From assembly GCA_034336665.1 (NCBI GenBank), contig CM067590.1, forward strand, positions 5,678,459 through 5,742,458: a DNA stretch of 64,000 nt. Direction: 5' to 3'. Of the stretch, positions 31,458 through 45,006 are shown in pieces (the stretch's first letter is position 1; every line of letters starts with the position of its first letter). The translations under genes and the position numbers were made by a program. The DNA is from Luscinia megarhynchos. Lineage: Eukaryota > Chordata > Aves > Passeriformes > Turdidae. The notes below the pieces were generated by a model, which was not told the origin of the DNA, made no database searches, and saw only the letters and a list, made by a program, of their open reading frames with translations.

Positions 31458-34400
31458 GTACCATTTTCTTCCTGCTTCATTTTTATTTCCATATCATTTG
31501 AGAGAAAATGACTGATTGCCCTACTGTTCTTGTAGTTCTTGCTGTCTCCTCCTCCTTGTAGTACCTTTGTACTCACAAAGAAGATCTGTTTGGAGAGATC
31601 AAGTCCCTTGTCAGACCAAGTGATGTAGCTGCAAACACTCAGTAGTGGTGTTTGGGGCAGCTACTACCTGTGGCCTGCCCATGTGCCCCTGCCAGTGGCA
31701 AACACTGTGCTTGTGGCTGTGCTTTAATGCCTGAGCTCTCCTGCATGTGCCTTCCTTGTCACGCTCTGTTCTGAAGAGTGAGATGTGGTGATTGCTGATA
31801 CTGTTTCTAAAAGACCTGTCTTCACAAACTAGTATTGATGTGTGCTTCAAAGCCTTTAGGCCTTGCTCCTTCCTGCTGCTTTGTGCTTCTCCCAGTTGAA
31901 GGAGAAGACAGGACAAGGGCTCAGCTGGTCCTTATGTTCCTCTCTCTGTTGACCATAGGGGGATCAGTCCATCAGCCTCCCAGAGCTGGAACATGCAGCA
32001 CAGACTCTGGCTGGTGGGTTGGGTTCTTTTGTTTTGGGAACAAAAGGCAGCATGGACCAGGCCATTGTCTGACCTCAGGGTTCAAGTGCACATCCCCAAA
32101 AGAGGAATAAGTAAACTGGTGAGGTACAATACAAAAGGCTTAAGGATTTGTTTTAGAAGATGGTTTAATATGTCTGCAGTTGTGTGAGCTGTCCTGTGTC
32201 AGTGTGCTGCTCTTGGCTTGAGGGTTCCTTCAACATACTCTGCAACTGCAGAGAAGCATCACTCTGCAGCTGGAAATGTACACTTGACAGTTTTGGGTGT
32301 CCCACATTCCTGCAGCCATCAGCAGTGGAGCCTGGCAGCTGCTCCTTGGCAGCAGACTCTGGTACCTGTTGGCTGTCGCAGATGGGTCGCTGCCTGCCAG
32401 CAGAGTGTGTGTGTGGAGGCAGGGTTATTTGGGATTTGTAGTGGTGACTGCTCTTGTCTACTCTTTCCTTCCCCTTGCCCCATCAGTTAGGTCAAAACTG
32501 AGTCACAGCTGGAATTCTAAATTGCTTTTCACATTTCTCTTTCTGTTCCCATCAATTCCAGAGATTGCATCTTTTCTCTCTCCAGCTCCCTCTGGAAACA
32601 ATATTTGTTCCCTCCTCCTTTCCACAGTCCCCAGCTCTGTTTCTCACACTCCCATCTTCTCCTAGTGAACCTTGGAGTGGAAGAGAGTCCATCAACTGGG
32701 GAACCATTCAAGCTTCAGTTTCCAAAATGGATATTAAGTTTTAATGACTGTTAAACTTAAAACTGACTGTCATGGAATTTGACAGCGCCAGACAGGAGGA
32801 GGCCTTAGCCTACAGTGTAGCCTAAACCATGTATCTAGCACAGTAATTTGTGTGAGCATTACCTCAGTGGTTACTGCTGTTGGGGTCTTACTGCTTCTCT
32901 CCTAGCTGCTCAAACATGTACATTTACATTTTGGCCTGTATCTCTCAAACGGTTCTTTCAGAGGCTGCAAAACTCTGCTGTAAAACGTTTTGGGAGGGCT
33001 GTATCTTGGCTTTGAGAGCACAGTGCAGGCAGCCCGGGGCACTGAGCTTGCTAGGGCTTATGCAGGCCAAGTTGAGAGTGCAAGTCTCATATGTTTTAGC
33101 TTAAGAGCTGGTAAAATATTCCTGTTCAGAAACAAACACGTGGGAGTGTGTTCAGCCAGCTTTCACGATGCTGTGGCACCTCACAACAAGCAAAGGCTTG
33201 GAAACTGCATCCTCAAATAAAAGCTCAAAGGCCAGTGTGTACTGGAAGAGTTTTTCCTGTGGCACCAGCTCTGTGCCTCCATCTGACATGAGGAGCTTGC
33301 TAGGAGAGTGGGACAGAAAGGTCTTGTCTGTACTCCAGTGTGGGTGAATGAGCAGTCCAGGACAATCAACTTGAATTCCTGTTGAAATTTGTGAAAAGCC
33401 CCTCTGGGCTAGAGCCTGTAAGGGGTATCCTGATCAATAAGCTGTGAGTGCTGAGAGGTGATGGGTGGGCAGAATTTAATTAACTCAAACACAGGAGAAC
33501 TGCTCTTGTGTTTTCAGCAATGAGTGGACTCCCTGAGCCATTACTGCCAGCTGGCAAGGGCTTTGGGATTCCAGTGATTTGTTACTTCTGGTATTCCTGA
33601 GCATAGTGAAGGGGATGATCTGCTCTGTGGTGTCTGCTGGGGAGCAGCTTGCCTAAAGTGCCTTGTGAGCCTGGAGGCTGGTAAGTCTGATGGAAAGTCA
33701 CAGGTAGCTGGCTAGAGCGATCCCTGCTGCAGAGCAGAGCCTAACATGCAGCTCACCTTCATGGTACAGCCCCAGAGCAGCTTCCTTGCCAGCAGCTCAG
33801 GGGCAGTGAGGTTTTCCCTGGCTTGGAAAGCACATGTAGCCTGGTTTGATAGAGCCCACGGCAGATGGAGTGTGCTGGGTGCTGTTCCCAGCAGTGTGTG
33901 CAGGGACATGGCAGAACCCTGTCAGCTCATCAGCACGTGCTCTGTGCCTGGCACACCGCGGCTGGAGGCCTCCAGCTGGAGCAAGATGGTTCACCTGCCT
34001 GGAAAGCCACCTGGCTTTGTTGTATTATTTCTACCATGCTATAAACCTCTGATCCTTGCCTGGAGCCTGGGGAAGTGACCTGGAGTTCAGTTTCTCATTT
34101 TCCTTGGCACCTATTACAGCCACTCTGAGCTCCTGCAGCACTGCAGTCTGTGCTGGGCAGAGGCAATGGCAGTGAGTGTGCTTCATCCTGAGAGCTTTGC
34201 TGGGCTTGGAGGTCAAGTGATAAAGTGTGAGTGCTTTGGGAAGCTCCCACTGGTAGCAGAGGCCCTGCCCTTGGTGCAGAGCCCTTTGGAAGGAGCTGAT
34301 AAGCCCTTGGCCAGCTGGCTGCACTTTCTATTAATGCTCTGCCTGCATGTGGTGCCATCTCATCCCCGTACCAGACCGGGCTGCAGCTCTTCACCAAATA

Positions 34401-37400
34401 TTTTGGGAAGTGTCATCTCCAAGTTGTTCATCTGTTTCTGAGAAGAGGGCTGGGGAAAGAAGCTGCTTAGTCATTTAAAAATGTCACAGTTCCCCCAACC
34501 CATCTTATCTGGGAAGTTCTTTGCCTCTTGGTTGTGAGGAGGGGTGGGGAATGTTTTGAAGCTTAGGGGGAAGTGATGTTTGTGGTGAGCGTGCTGTTGA
34601 GGAGCCCTGATAAAAATCCAGTGCTGACGAAGTAAAGCTGTGAAATCAAAATAGAAATTAAGAGCAGAGGATAAATGGGTGAGACTAGGACTGGGAATGA
34701 TGTGGGAGCGTGCTGCATGGCAGAAGAGTCTGTTCCATGTGGGAAAGGCTATCCAAGCATTCTAGCTCTCTTCTGCTGTCACCTGGCCACAAGGGGATTT
34801 GGTAACTTGCTACCTGCTGCTGCTGGGCCTCTGAGGACAAAGCAGCTCTTGCTGTTGGTTCTGCCATGTCCTGCCTCTCCAGCCTGGGGAAACTTAGAGC
34901 TGGTCATAGTGGCTGTGGCAGTCCCTGGTCAGCATAGCTGATCTCTGGGAAGGGACCATCAGCTTCATTAAGAACTGGCTTTGTCCATGTGGTTTTGAGA
35001 TCCTTCAGAAGAGAGGGCCTGAGGCTGATTTTGGGCTGCCAGAGACACTTTGGTGAATGCTGGGGGGAATCTACATGGCCAAGCTGAAATGCTTCTGTGT
35101 AAACTTCCTGATTTCTTGGAAGTCAGGAAATGTCACAGCCAAAGTTGTCTTAGGTTTTACTTCAGGCCTCTTGTCTATTTGTGTCACAGTGTGGTCTTCA
35201 TGGTCACAGGCTGTGTCTTCCAGAAGCAGTCCATGGATGGAAGATACTCACTGGCTAACTGTGTTAATCCTCCTGTGTTAATCCCTGTTTACCAAGACCA
35301 AAACTATTTATTTTCTCACAAGCTTCTCTGGGGTACTTACTGCTGTGAAATCCAAGCACTTCAAAAACAGTAATTGAATTTTTCAGCCTCCTTTACAGAG
35401 GAAAGGTGTCGACTTTGTCCAGCATGGATGAAAGATAATTTGTTAATAAAATAGTATTTTTGTTTTCTTTAAGCAGGCGTTGATTTATGTTGTGGACCAT
35501 TCAATATAAAAACAGTAACAGTGCTGACTGCCAGTGTGCCTGATCTCTGAACCCAGAGTGGGAACTTGTCTGAGCCCAGAACCAGCTCTGGCAGCCACAG
35601 ACTGGCCCATGGGTGTGGGGGAAATACCTCCTGCAGTTCAGCCTAATTGAGCTATTTTATAACTGAGAAGCTGGTTGAAAGCTAAAAAAAGAACCATGAA
35701 AGGATTTTGAAAACTGTCGGGCTGTGAGATCACTGGGCTGAGTGGGGGCATGCTTTGAACACCTGCAGGTGGAGATTGAGAATTCACCTGCAGCCCTGGG
35801 TGGAGAGTTTTGTAGCAAGAAGTGCAGGATGCTGCTGCCTGTGCTGTGAGAGGACAGAGTGGCTTCTCCCAGGCTCTGGAGTGGTCTGCAGCACAAGACA
35901 GTTGTGGGCCAGGGTTCTTGAGTAAGGAGCATGTCCCCAAGAGAGAATCTGCACTCCAGAGGAAGGCTGTGTTTGTGTTCACACATCATGTAAATACCAG
36001 GGAGAGGAGCCAGGGAGGCTTCAGGTCTCTGTTCTGAGAGAGGACACAAACTGCTGGTGCAGAGACCAAAGGCTCTGGCTTTGCTAAAATTAGTGGGGGG
36101 TTGAAAGTCAACTTACCCTCCTGGTGAAATCTAACAAGTATAGTGCACTATTTGGTCATAATGCTTCTGCAAGCATTCAGTACCTCTGCTAAGGCAAAAT
36201 TCATTTAAGACATCTCACTAATTCCAAAAAAGATTTCTCTGGTGAACCAGTCACTGTTGGAGCAGTCCAGCCACACCTTTTGTTTCCCTGTTTCTGTCCT
36301 TGCAAGCAAATCTCATCAGGGAGTCCTAAGAAGATTCTGCTTCCATGTCTTGAGTGCTGATATTTTAACAGCTTAATTTGTAAATGGGCTGCTTTTGTGA
36401 TTCTGATGTGCTCCTTTGCCTGCCTCAAAACAGCTCCTCCTTCCAAGGGTACTGTGCTGTACAGGAGCCTGACAGGTTTTTGCTCCTACTGTTTTTCTTG
36501 GAGTTTATGGTGCAATTTTTACTAAAGATGGTTACTTTTCAATGATTGCTAATACTTCTGGTTCACTTAAACTGGATATTTTATGGTCAGTGGATTTTAT
36601 TTTTTTTTTGTCTCTTGAAAGAATGTCACACACAACAAAATGTGTTTGAAATTCTCTGAGGAGTGACTTGACCGTGTGGATCACACGAGAGTAGGGGACA
36701 CCTGCCATGGGTCTGTCACTGCTTCATCTCCTGAGTCTCCTGCACCCCCGTGGCTGTGGGAGGGGCTGCGGAGATGTCCCTGGAGCAGGCACAGGGAGCT
36801 TGGCAGGCAGGAATGGTGATGGTGCTGCTGCTTACATTATTAGGGAAGGAAGGTTTGCCCCGGGCGCAGCGCTCGCTGCCCCCTCCAGTTCAGAGAACTG
36901 AGCTGTGATACAAGCTCTCCCCCACCCTTCCTCCAGCCTTATCTTCCTTGCAGACAGACTTTTCCCTTTGCTTTCCTCGAACTCTTGTGCTGAACTCGCT
37001 GCACTGTGGTCTAATCTGTGTTCATCTACCCTTCCCCAGCCCACGTCTCTCCTTGCTCAATGCATGCCTCTTTTAGACTCCTGGATCTAGTGAAAAACAA
37101 ACCCTTCTTGGTTCCAGCTGAGTTCCCACTCCTCTAATCTTTTCCTTTCTCTCTTTACTCGAGTTTGTTGTCTGGAGATGCTGGCCAGATTCCATCATGG
37201 GATCCTCTTGGCCCTTCCCTGTGCAGTCCCCGGGCGCTGCTCTGCACAAAGCAATGGCCTGCTTGGGCCAAAACAGGAAATACTGCACGCTGCACTCTAG
37301 GTACTCAGCAGCACTGCTCTTCCTTACCTGTCCATCTTCACAGCTTTGTCCAGCCCTGTCTGTGCTGATCCAGAAGCCAGTGAGTTTTCTCTGAGGTGCA

Positions 37401-39121
37401 GCTGCTGGCCCTGCTGTGATCCCATATTGGCACATGTCGTGGTGTGGCATGTGCCACCAGCCATGGAAGCACGTGCTGCTCTGGAGGAGAGTGTCCCAGT
37501 GACCTGCAGCACTGCTTGGGTCTGTTCTTCTCCTGTCCATCATTTCTAGTGCTCCTGAATCCCTTGGGAAAAATTCTTCTTGGAAAGGGCTGTCAGGCAT
37601 TGGAACAGGCTTCAGGATGGTGGTGGAGCCACCATCCCTTGAAGTGTTCAGAAAATGGGTGGATGACTTGAGGACATGGTTTGAAGGTGCTTCTGGGTTG
37701 GTGGTTGGACTCGACCCTGGAAGTCTTTTCCAACCTTAGTGATTTTGTGATTCTTTGAAGTTTTCTTCTGACTGTCTGTCCATCAAGTCACATTCCAAAT
37801 GGCTTTAGAATCAGTGAAAGTGCCTTGACTGTTACCACAGAAGTGTTCAGGTGCTTCAGGTCACATCTGTAAAATTCTGTGGTTATGAGTCCTCCCAGCT
37901 GAAACTGCTGGCCAGGCTCCCACCTGCCATGGCAGCGTCCTCTCCCCCACTCATGGCCAGCTCAGTGTCCCTCCCAGGTGCTGCTGTTCCTGTGGCTCTA
38001 ACCAGCCCAGCTACCTGCTGTTCCATGCCCAGGTTTGCCAGCTCCCCTTTTTTCCCCATTTCCACAGAAGTTGGTTGTGCTTCCAGTCCCATTGTTGCCC
38101 TTTTGCTCTGTCTCACTGAACATCCCTGCTGCAGTTAAATCTGCACCTGCCTGTGTGGCCCCTGCCCTCTCCCCTCTGGGCCTGCTCTCTCTGCATGCCT
38201 CTGGCCAGCCACAGCCTCAGTTTACCTGTGCTGAGCTCTCACTGTGTATCTGCCACCACCACTTCTGCATTGCTCCTTAAATCTGAGTGGGAAAGGAGCT
38301 TTTTGTGCAGAGTTCCCAGATGGATCCCTTCCCAAGTGTCTGTTCCAAAGCAGGTACTGCACTCCAAGTGTGGCAGCAGGATTGGCCTGACAGCCAGACC
38401 CTGACAGTCTCTTCCCTGCTCTGCTTGTGCCTTTTCAATAATATTCTCCAAGTTGTACTTAAAATTTTAAAAATCCTGAATGAGGCAGTTGTCTTTGTGA
38501 GGAGAAGGAAGAATCTGCAGGCCAGCACACACAGATTCCAGTAAAGATGTGCTGTAATGATTTGGTATCTGTAGGAACCACAGCTTCTTGCTATTCTGAA
38601 AAAGGAAAGGAAAGGATGAAAATAGCATAATCCCAGGAAAATAGAACAATTGCTGTGAAGTTAAGTATCTCAAAAGAACCCACACTGGAAGCAAGTCAGG
38701 ACTCCCAAAAGAAGGAGACACTTGGAGATTGCTGTGAAACTGTAAAATGCTGTGATTCTCCCAGAGGAGCCCGAGGGCTGGATTTGGGACAGAGGCCCTT
38801 ACAGCTTGGCCTTGCTGCAGACCCCATGCCCCTCTTTCCCACAGGTGTTCACCAGTTTGAGTCCCGGGTCTGTTTCTGTCGAAGCTCAATCCGAGACTTT
38901 CGGATCCATATTAGCCAGGCTTTACTGCACTGCCATGCTGCAGTGCCTGCTCCTCTCCGCTCCAGGAGCTCCTGTGCTCCTGCCTGCCTTCCCCTGCAGA
39001 CATTCCGTAGCTGCTTGCCCCGTTTCCCGTTAGCTGTCGGGCCTGGGGCTGACAGTTCTGCAGTGGAGGAGGCTGCGGGCGGGGCGGAGCGGGTCCCGTT
39101 CTGACGCTGTCCCTCCCGCAG
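31458..39121 (+). other. MARCHF2: MARCHF2 intron 3
   Basis: This intron of about 7.7 kb ends in the acceptor ccctcccgcag (AG at 39120-39121). It contains a CR1 3' end at 37563-37758. Other open frames are short and without recognisable domains. A CpG-bearing patch at about 38840-39110 just upstream of the next exon has no clear function. Confidence 0.8.
37563..37758 (+). mobile_element. CR1 LINE 3' end, plus orientation
   Basis: Diagnostic CR1 pieces occur in order: gggctgtcaggcattggaac, ggtggtggagccaccatccc, gaggacatggtttgaagg, ggttggactcgaccctgg, cttttccaacctt and the terminal gattttgtgattct. It is a 5'-truncated insertion and one of the better-preserved copies here. Confidence 0.88.
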
Positions 39122-39331
39122 TGGCTGAAGGAGCCCGGGCCCCGCAACGAGAAGAAGACGCTGTTCTGTGACATGGTGTGCTTCCTGTTCATCACCCCGC
39201 TGGCGGCCATCTCGGGCTGGCTGTGCCTGCGCGGGGCCCAGGACCACCTGCAGTTCAACAGCCGCCTGGAGGCCATCGGGCTCATCGCCCTCACTATTGC
39301 ACTTTTCACCATCTACGTCCTTTGGACGCTG
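39122..39331 (+). CDS. MARCHF2: MARCHF2 coding exon 3 (two transmembrane helices)
   Basis: This exon of 70 codons encodes residues 125-194. It starts [13 protein letters not shown] and contains two hydrophobic helices, about residues 139-160 ([20 protein letters not shown]) and 176-194 ([19 protein letters not shown]). A short lumenal loop ([15 protein letters not shown]) lies between them. The topology places both the RING and the C-terminus in the cytosol, as in the MARCH2/3 family. The donor is CTG|GTAAGT. G or C ends 64 of 70 codons; the six exceptions are mainly in the second half. Confidence 0.97.
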
Positions 39332-42248
39332 GTAAGTGCCACAGCCTCCTGCTCCTGCTCAGACAGGAGCTGCAAGCACTGGCTGCCCCTTGCCAGTGCC
39401 ACCTGCTGTTTCTGCCTCCCCGTGTGAGAACACCTTGGGCTCTGCCACGTGAATGTCCATTGAGTTATCTTCCTGTGCTGAGAATGGAAAACCACTCCCT
39501 GCTCATCTGCTTACCTGTCACAGTGCACCCCAAGTGTCAGGGATCCAGCACAGGTGCCACAGCTGGGATGGGGCTGGGTCAGGCCGTGGCCCATCTGTGG
39601 TTCAAGAAGAAACACAAACTTGGTACCTGGGCAGTGCAGGGGAAAAGTAAAATATGGAACACATTTGACTCCTAAATAATTTACCACCATGTCCCTCTGT
39701 GCTTTTGCTGCTCAGCACAGACTGGCTCTGCCCAGCTGGGGTGCACACTGGCCACAGCTGAACCAACTCCTCTGCAGTACTTTTAAGGTGCATGGAAGGA
39801 ACTCTCTGGCCCTGGGGAAGCCTGTGGCTTCTCTGGTGCTGGGTTGTGGGTCAGCCATGAGTCAAGGTCGGTAGCCAGCCTGCCCAGTGCTTCAGGGGGG
39901 GTACTGGGGATTGGCAGGAGCCTGCACTTGAGCCAGTCTAGGTGTTGGACTGATCCGTGCTGGGAGAGAGCTTCCTGCAGATGCCTTGTTTGGCATCTCT
40001 GGATGTGCTGAATTGGGGGGCCGGGAGCTTGTAGCTTGCTGAGAGCTGAGAACAGGACAGAGACTGCGGGTTTGGGTGTGGCACAGGCAGAGGCTCAGCC
40101 CCTCCCCCGGGCCCTGGGGCTGCTCTCTTCAGGGGCTGCCAGGCCAGGGACTTCTGTCTGTTTCCCATTCACTTGCTGGGTGTATTTCTGGGTTTGGATC
40201 TTGATTTTGGCTGTCCTATTCTAAGCCCTGTGTGTGCTCATGCCCTTTTCTAACTGTTTGCAGGGAAGCGCCATTTTGGGAAGGGAAGAAGTGCACTTCT
40301 TGCATGAGTAGTGGGACCCTGAAAAGCTGGCAGTCCTGCAGGCAACAGAAATTCCCCAGTCCATTTCTTTGTCCTTTCATGTTCCCGTTTCTCAGAGCTA
40401 TCCCTTCCCCTGGGGCTAGACACTCCTTACAACTCTCCCCCACAGGCCTGGGAGCCAGGGCAGAATGAGCTGGTGCTTTAACTGGGGGCAGGAGTGCCTG
40501 AGGGTAAAGCTGGAGCCACTTCTTGCATGGGAGCCATGGAGGAAAGTTTCCATGCTGCATGTTCCTGCATGAAGTTTGTTTCTGTAGGAAGCCGGGCTAA
40601 AATTGGAAACCTTAATCTTCCCTATCTCAGGACCTGGTGGGGAGGAGCTGCAAACCTGGAGGAAATGGAAAAATGTTTGTGCAGGAACGAGTCCTGACTA
40701 AAATGTCTCTAATTGTGCAGTGCTTCACTTTCCCTCGAGCAGAGGAGGTGAAGCCCCTTTATTCCTGTTCAGCTCGCTCAGCCCCGGCTGTGCAGTGCCA
40801 GGGGCCCATATGTGGGAGGGGGTCCATGGCTGTAACCAGTGTGAAGGTTGTGAGAGAGGCTGTAGCCGAGGCTGCAGCTCCTCAGTGAGAAGCAGGAGCC
40901 TTCCTTGAGGTTTCCACCATTAGCTCCCCATGCTCTGAAAACTGGGAGATGAGTTTGTCAGCAAACAGCCAGACTTATTGCTACAGTCCCTCTGCAGCAG
41001 TAAGGAGGGGTGTGCACTGATCAATAAGCTCAATTACCTCAGTGGCACAGCTTCATTTCTCATAAAATGTGTCATAGACCCATCCAGAAGTATTAGTTTT
41101 ACTGAGTTTCCTGTGTCAGATGCACTTCCTGGTACATCCTAGCTGCCAGCTGAGGGCTTCCAGTGGGAAAGCCTGGTTTAGATCAGTGGGTTGGGTATTG
41201 AAGCCGAGCTCGAAGCTCCCCTCGCAGGGCTGCTCTGAGAGTGCAGGGCCAGCTCCTGCCTCTGCCGGGCTGCTCCGGCTCCCTGCAGCCTGTACATCCT
41301 CCCCTGGTCTCCCTCCGGGGGGACGAGTCTCCCCGGCCACGCTGTTGTCAGGAGAAAAACGAGTCCAGCTGCTGTCCTGTTGCTGCAGACAAAGAAGGGA
41401 AGGTTTTTGTGCAGGATGGAGAAGGTCACCCGGGATCCGAGAGAGGGGAGGGGGCTGGTTGGATTCAGACCCTTGTGCTCACCCAGGGTGCTGCTGCAGC
41501 TTGGATGAAGAGGCGATTGTAGCTCATCCCCACCACATTTCAGCAGCCCGGCCCCAAAGGCAGCTGAGCAAAGCCCGTTCCCTTTGGCTGCGCCCCTCGG
41601 CCCGTGTCACAGGAGGGACGGATGGCTGGCCTGGGGACACAGAGCGCCCCAGAGCCGGCCCGTGTCACAGGAGGGATGGATGGCGTGTCAGAGCCTGGGG
41701 ACACGGAGCGCCCCGGAGCCGGGCCGGTGTCACAGGAGGGACGGATGGCTGGCCTGGGGACACGGAGCGCCCCAGAGCTGGGTCTGGTGTCACAGGAGGG
41801 ATGGATGGCGTGTCAGAGCCTGGGGACACGGAGCGCCCCAGAGCTGGCCCGGTGTCACAGGAGGGATGGATGGCGTGCCAGAGCCTGGGGACACGGAGCG
41901 CCCCAGAGCCGGGCCGTGTCACAGGAGGGACGGATGGCGTGTCAGAGCCTGGGGACACGGAGCGCCCCGGAGCCGGGCCGTGTCACAGGAGGGATGGATG
42001 GCGTGTCAGAGCCTGGGGACACGGAGCGCCCCAGAGCCGGGTCTGGTGTCACAGGAGGGATGGATGGCGTGTCAGAGCCTGGGGACACGGAGCGCCCCGG
42101 AGCCGGGCCGTGTCACAGGAGGGATGGATGGCGTGTCAGAGCCTGGGGACACGGAGCGCCCCGGAGCCGGGCCCAGAGCCGGGTCCCCGGCACAGGGGCG
42201 CTGCCGTCGGGCACAGCGGGGTGGTGACAGCTGCCTTCTCGCCGCCAG
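39332..42248 (+). other. MARCHF2: MARCHF2 intron 4
   Basis: This intron of about 2.9 kb has a consensus GTAAGT donor and a ctcgccgccag acceptor (AG at 42247-42248). The first 2.2 kb is unique sequence with no recognised element; the last part holds the minisatellite at 41600-42180. Confidence 0.85.
41600..42180 (+). repeat. GTGTCACAGGAGGGATGGAT minisatellite before last MARCHF2 exon
   Basis: Nine copies of a unit starting GTGTCACAGGAGGGAYGGAT occur, at about 41602, 41661, 41727, 41787, 41852, 41916, 41979, 42046 and 42109. Two size classes of about 58-60 and 63-67 bases differ by presence of GCGTGTCAGAGCC versus GCTGGCC. Each unit ends GGAGCGCCCC(A/G)GAGC followed by a variable GGGCC or GGTCTG tail. 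The array ends about 65 bases before the exon. Confidence 0.93.
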
Positions 42249-42407
42249 GTCTCGTTCCGCTACCACTGCCAGCTGTACTCGGAGTGGCGAAGGACCAACC
42301 AGAAGGTGCGGCTGGTGATCCCCGCCCCGCGCAGCCCCCGCCCCGTGCCCCACTCCCTGCTGGCCGCCAAGCTCGTCAAGAAGAGCGCGGACGAGACCAC
42401 CGTGTGA
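42249..42407 (+). CDS. MARCHF2: MARCHF2 coding exon 4 (cytosolic tail, PDZ ligand)
   Basis: This final exon encodes residues 195-246 and the stop TGA (42405-42407). It begins [14 protein letters not shown], conserved with mammals, and ends ADETTV. The last residues T-T-V fit a class I PDZ ligand; the mammalian protein ends ETPV and binds DLG1. The tail between ([14 protein letters not shown]) differs from the mammalian sequence I recall. Total protein length is 246 residues, equal to human. All but one of 52 codons end in G or C. The minisatellite lies just upstream in the intron. Confidence 0.96.
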   Translation, partial: VSFRYHCQLYSEWRRTNQKVRLVIPAPRSPRPVPHSLLAAKLVKKSADETTV

Positions 42408-42636
42408 GCCCGGCTGCGGGCTCAGGTGTGCCCACGAGCCAGGGAACTGCGAGGGCACCCGAAACATCATCCCACCCAAAGGGACTCTGCGCTCAGCACG
42501 TGCTTCAGACCTTGGCAGAGAGACACATAATCAACATTGGGTGTGAAACGGCCCGAGAGAGCCTGATGGCAGAAAATGCCTGTCTGCAGGGACACTTTCC
42601 TACAACGAAATACCATACGTGGAAAACATCTCCCTC

Positions 42637-42658
42637 TATATATATATATATATATATC
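42637..42658. repeat. (TA)n microsatellite in MARCHF2 3' UTR
   Basis: About eleven TA dinucleotides, followed by a second short TATATA run. Confidence 0.9.
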
Positions 42659-45000
42659 TATATATAATATTATTTTTTAATGGCCATGCATATTGTGTTT
42701 CAATCCTTTTGTGTTGATGTTCTAAGCTTCAGGATAGAAGCTGGCAACCTGATCTCATTCAGAGGTTAAATCAATGCCTTTTCTCCAAATGAGCATATGA
42801 AGAACACCTTTCATCAACCATTCTTGAAAGTCCCCTTCTCCTTTGCACTAAATTGGTTTTGATATACTGCAGCAGCCTTCCTGTTACTCTTTGGTCTCTT
42901 TTGTGGTGTTCTGTCCTTTCTAGAAAGTTGAGTGTTTTTAATAATTATTACAATCCCAGAAGGAGTAAAATGACATAATACCGAATGGAGACATTTTGTA
43001 TTGTAAAGTACTGTAATTTTGAGAATTTCAAAATCAGAATGAGAGAATCCTTTCCGGTGCAGACATGATCTCACGAATGCTTTCCTTGAGATCCTGGCTC
43101 ACCCCAGGGCTCGGATGCACTCAGCCCTTGGTCTGTCTGGCAAAGGTAGATGGAGGATCCCAGGGTGTGGAGAGATGGCTCCATACTAGCTAAACCCATT
43201 GCCTTTTGCTCTGAAAAGATTGAGAAAGGAGCTTTCCTGACCCCAGAAGGTGGGAGTTGGAGTCTGTGTTTGCTGGTGTCCTTTCGCCACCGTGAGGCTG
43301 GACCTCGTGTAGCATCAGTTTCACTCGTACCTTAGGGGACAGGCCATGCCCTGCGGCCTGGCAGGTGCTCTTGGCTGTCTCTGTGCTTTACTTGCACATT
43401 CCAGAGGAGCTGCTGGCACTGGGTTCATCCCTGGTAGCTCTGCCTGCCTGTTGTGCCCTCTAGTGAAGCCACCCCCACCCTCAGTTTGCTGGTTTCCAGA
43501 GAACAGGCTCTGGGGGTCCCGTGTCCTGTGGGGCTGGTGCTGCTCCTCCTCCTCCTCCTTCACCTGCATTTCCAGCACGTGCAGCTCTCAAAGCCCTCTG
43601 TTTCAGAGTGCCCCCTCTGCCAAGAGTCCCCTTGGTTTGGCTTTGGTTCCTGCCTCTGCCCCCTCCTCAGCCTGGCAGACGTGCCCGTGCCTGGTGCTGA
43701 GCTTTGGCACAGGCTGGTGCTGACACTGCCCTGCCAGGGTGCAGAGCTGTGTGTGCTCCAGCTGCTGTGCTGGAGCCTGGCTCTGGCTCCGTGGTGGTGA
43801 GGGCAGAGAGCAGGCAGGAGGCAGGCTCTGCGGGGCCTGTGTCCTTGCAGTGGGTGCTGGTCATGCACTATTGTCCCTCTGCCCTTTGCTGAAAGCAAGT
43901 GGGTCAGTGCAATGCCTTGAGAGATGGAGATCTGTAATTTCCTGAATTCAAAGCACCATGTGCACTTCTTCCTCTTTCTTCTCTCTAGCTGCAAAGCAGG
44001 ATGTGTTTCCTTATGTGTTCCCTCAGGCTGAGCTGGAAGTTGCTGGTGGCCTGGGCAGCTGGGACCAGTGTGCCATCATGCCCAGCAGGATTGCTTTAGC
44101 CCTGAGCCCTGGTCTGTCTCTGCTCTCCTCTGTCCCCTCTCCCAGGGTTCTGGTGCAGCTTGGGGATATCCCAACACATCTTGCAGCAGCCTCTGTGCCC
44201 TGAGGTCTCCCTTCCAAGCCTGAGGAGCTGGTGTGAGCATGGGGTGAATGTCCTCTGCTACAGCCAGGCTGCACATCTCTGCTCCCCTCTCTTGACCAGT
44301 CCCCCCCGTCCCTTCCCTTCTTCCACATGCCCGTGGGTGTGTGCCCTTCTCTCAGCCATGCTCTCATGCAGGGATTACTCTGCTGCTGGTTCCCTTGGTG
44401 GAGAGGCTGCTGCAGTCCCTGCTCCATCCCACGCAGGCACTCCCCGCCCTGCACACCCCTTCCATGGCAGCAGACTCTGCACCACTGCTCTGTGCCTTGT
44501 CCTGGGTGCCCTTTCCTTCAGCCCCTTCCCAACAACCCCCTTGTCACCAGGACATCATCAGTGAAGAAGAATGGGGGAAGTGGTTTAACCTTCCCAGCCC
44601 TGGCTGCCTCCCAGGAGCTTGGTCCTTGAATGCACCGAGTTCTGGCAGGTGATGAGGGATGCTCTCTCCCACAGCACGTCTCCAGGGTAAGGACTTATGG
44701 AGCCAGTGGTCCAGTTAATAAACCCACTGTTAATCCAAATATGCAACTGTGAAAGCCAGAAGCCCCTGGCTGGGGCAGTGGGGCCCGGCCTGTGCTGCTG
44801 TGTGGCCGCAGCTGCACTCAGCATCCGTGGCTTTGTCATTGCCAATAATTGGAGTTGTTGCATGTGCCCCTGCAAGACCCAATAGTGACTCTTTGAGTCT
44901 TGTCCTCCTTCCCAGAGGAGTTGTTCAGCTCGTGGATGTGGGCAGTGGGTGTCTGACCCACCACGTTCCATTCTGGGGAAACGGGCTGTGCAATGGTGTA

Positions 45001-45006
45001 AATAAA
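45001..45006 (+). promoter_or_regulatory. MARCHF2: Candidate MARCHF2 polyadenylation signal AATAAA
   Basis: AATAAA with a T/G-rich downstream element about 20 bases on. A second candidate lies at 44717-44722. Confidence 0.5.

Noticed and set aside
41120..42667. 515-codon + frame spanning the MARCHF2 intron 4 array and the last exon
   Set aside because: In the last exon it is in a different frame from MARCHF2 and loses the conserved [14 protein letters not shown] tail, so it is a shadow of the array and exon.
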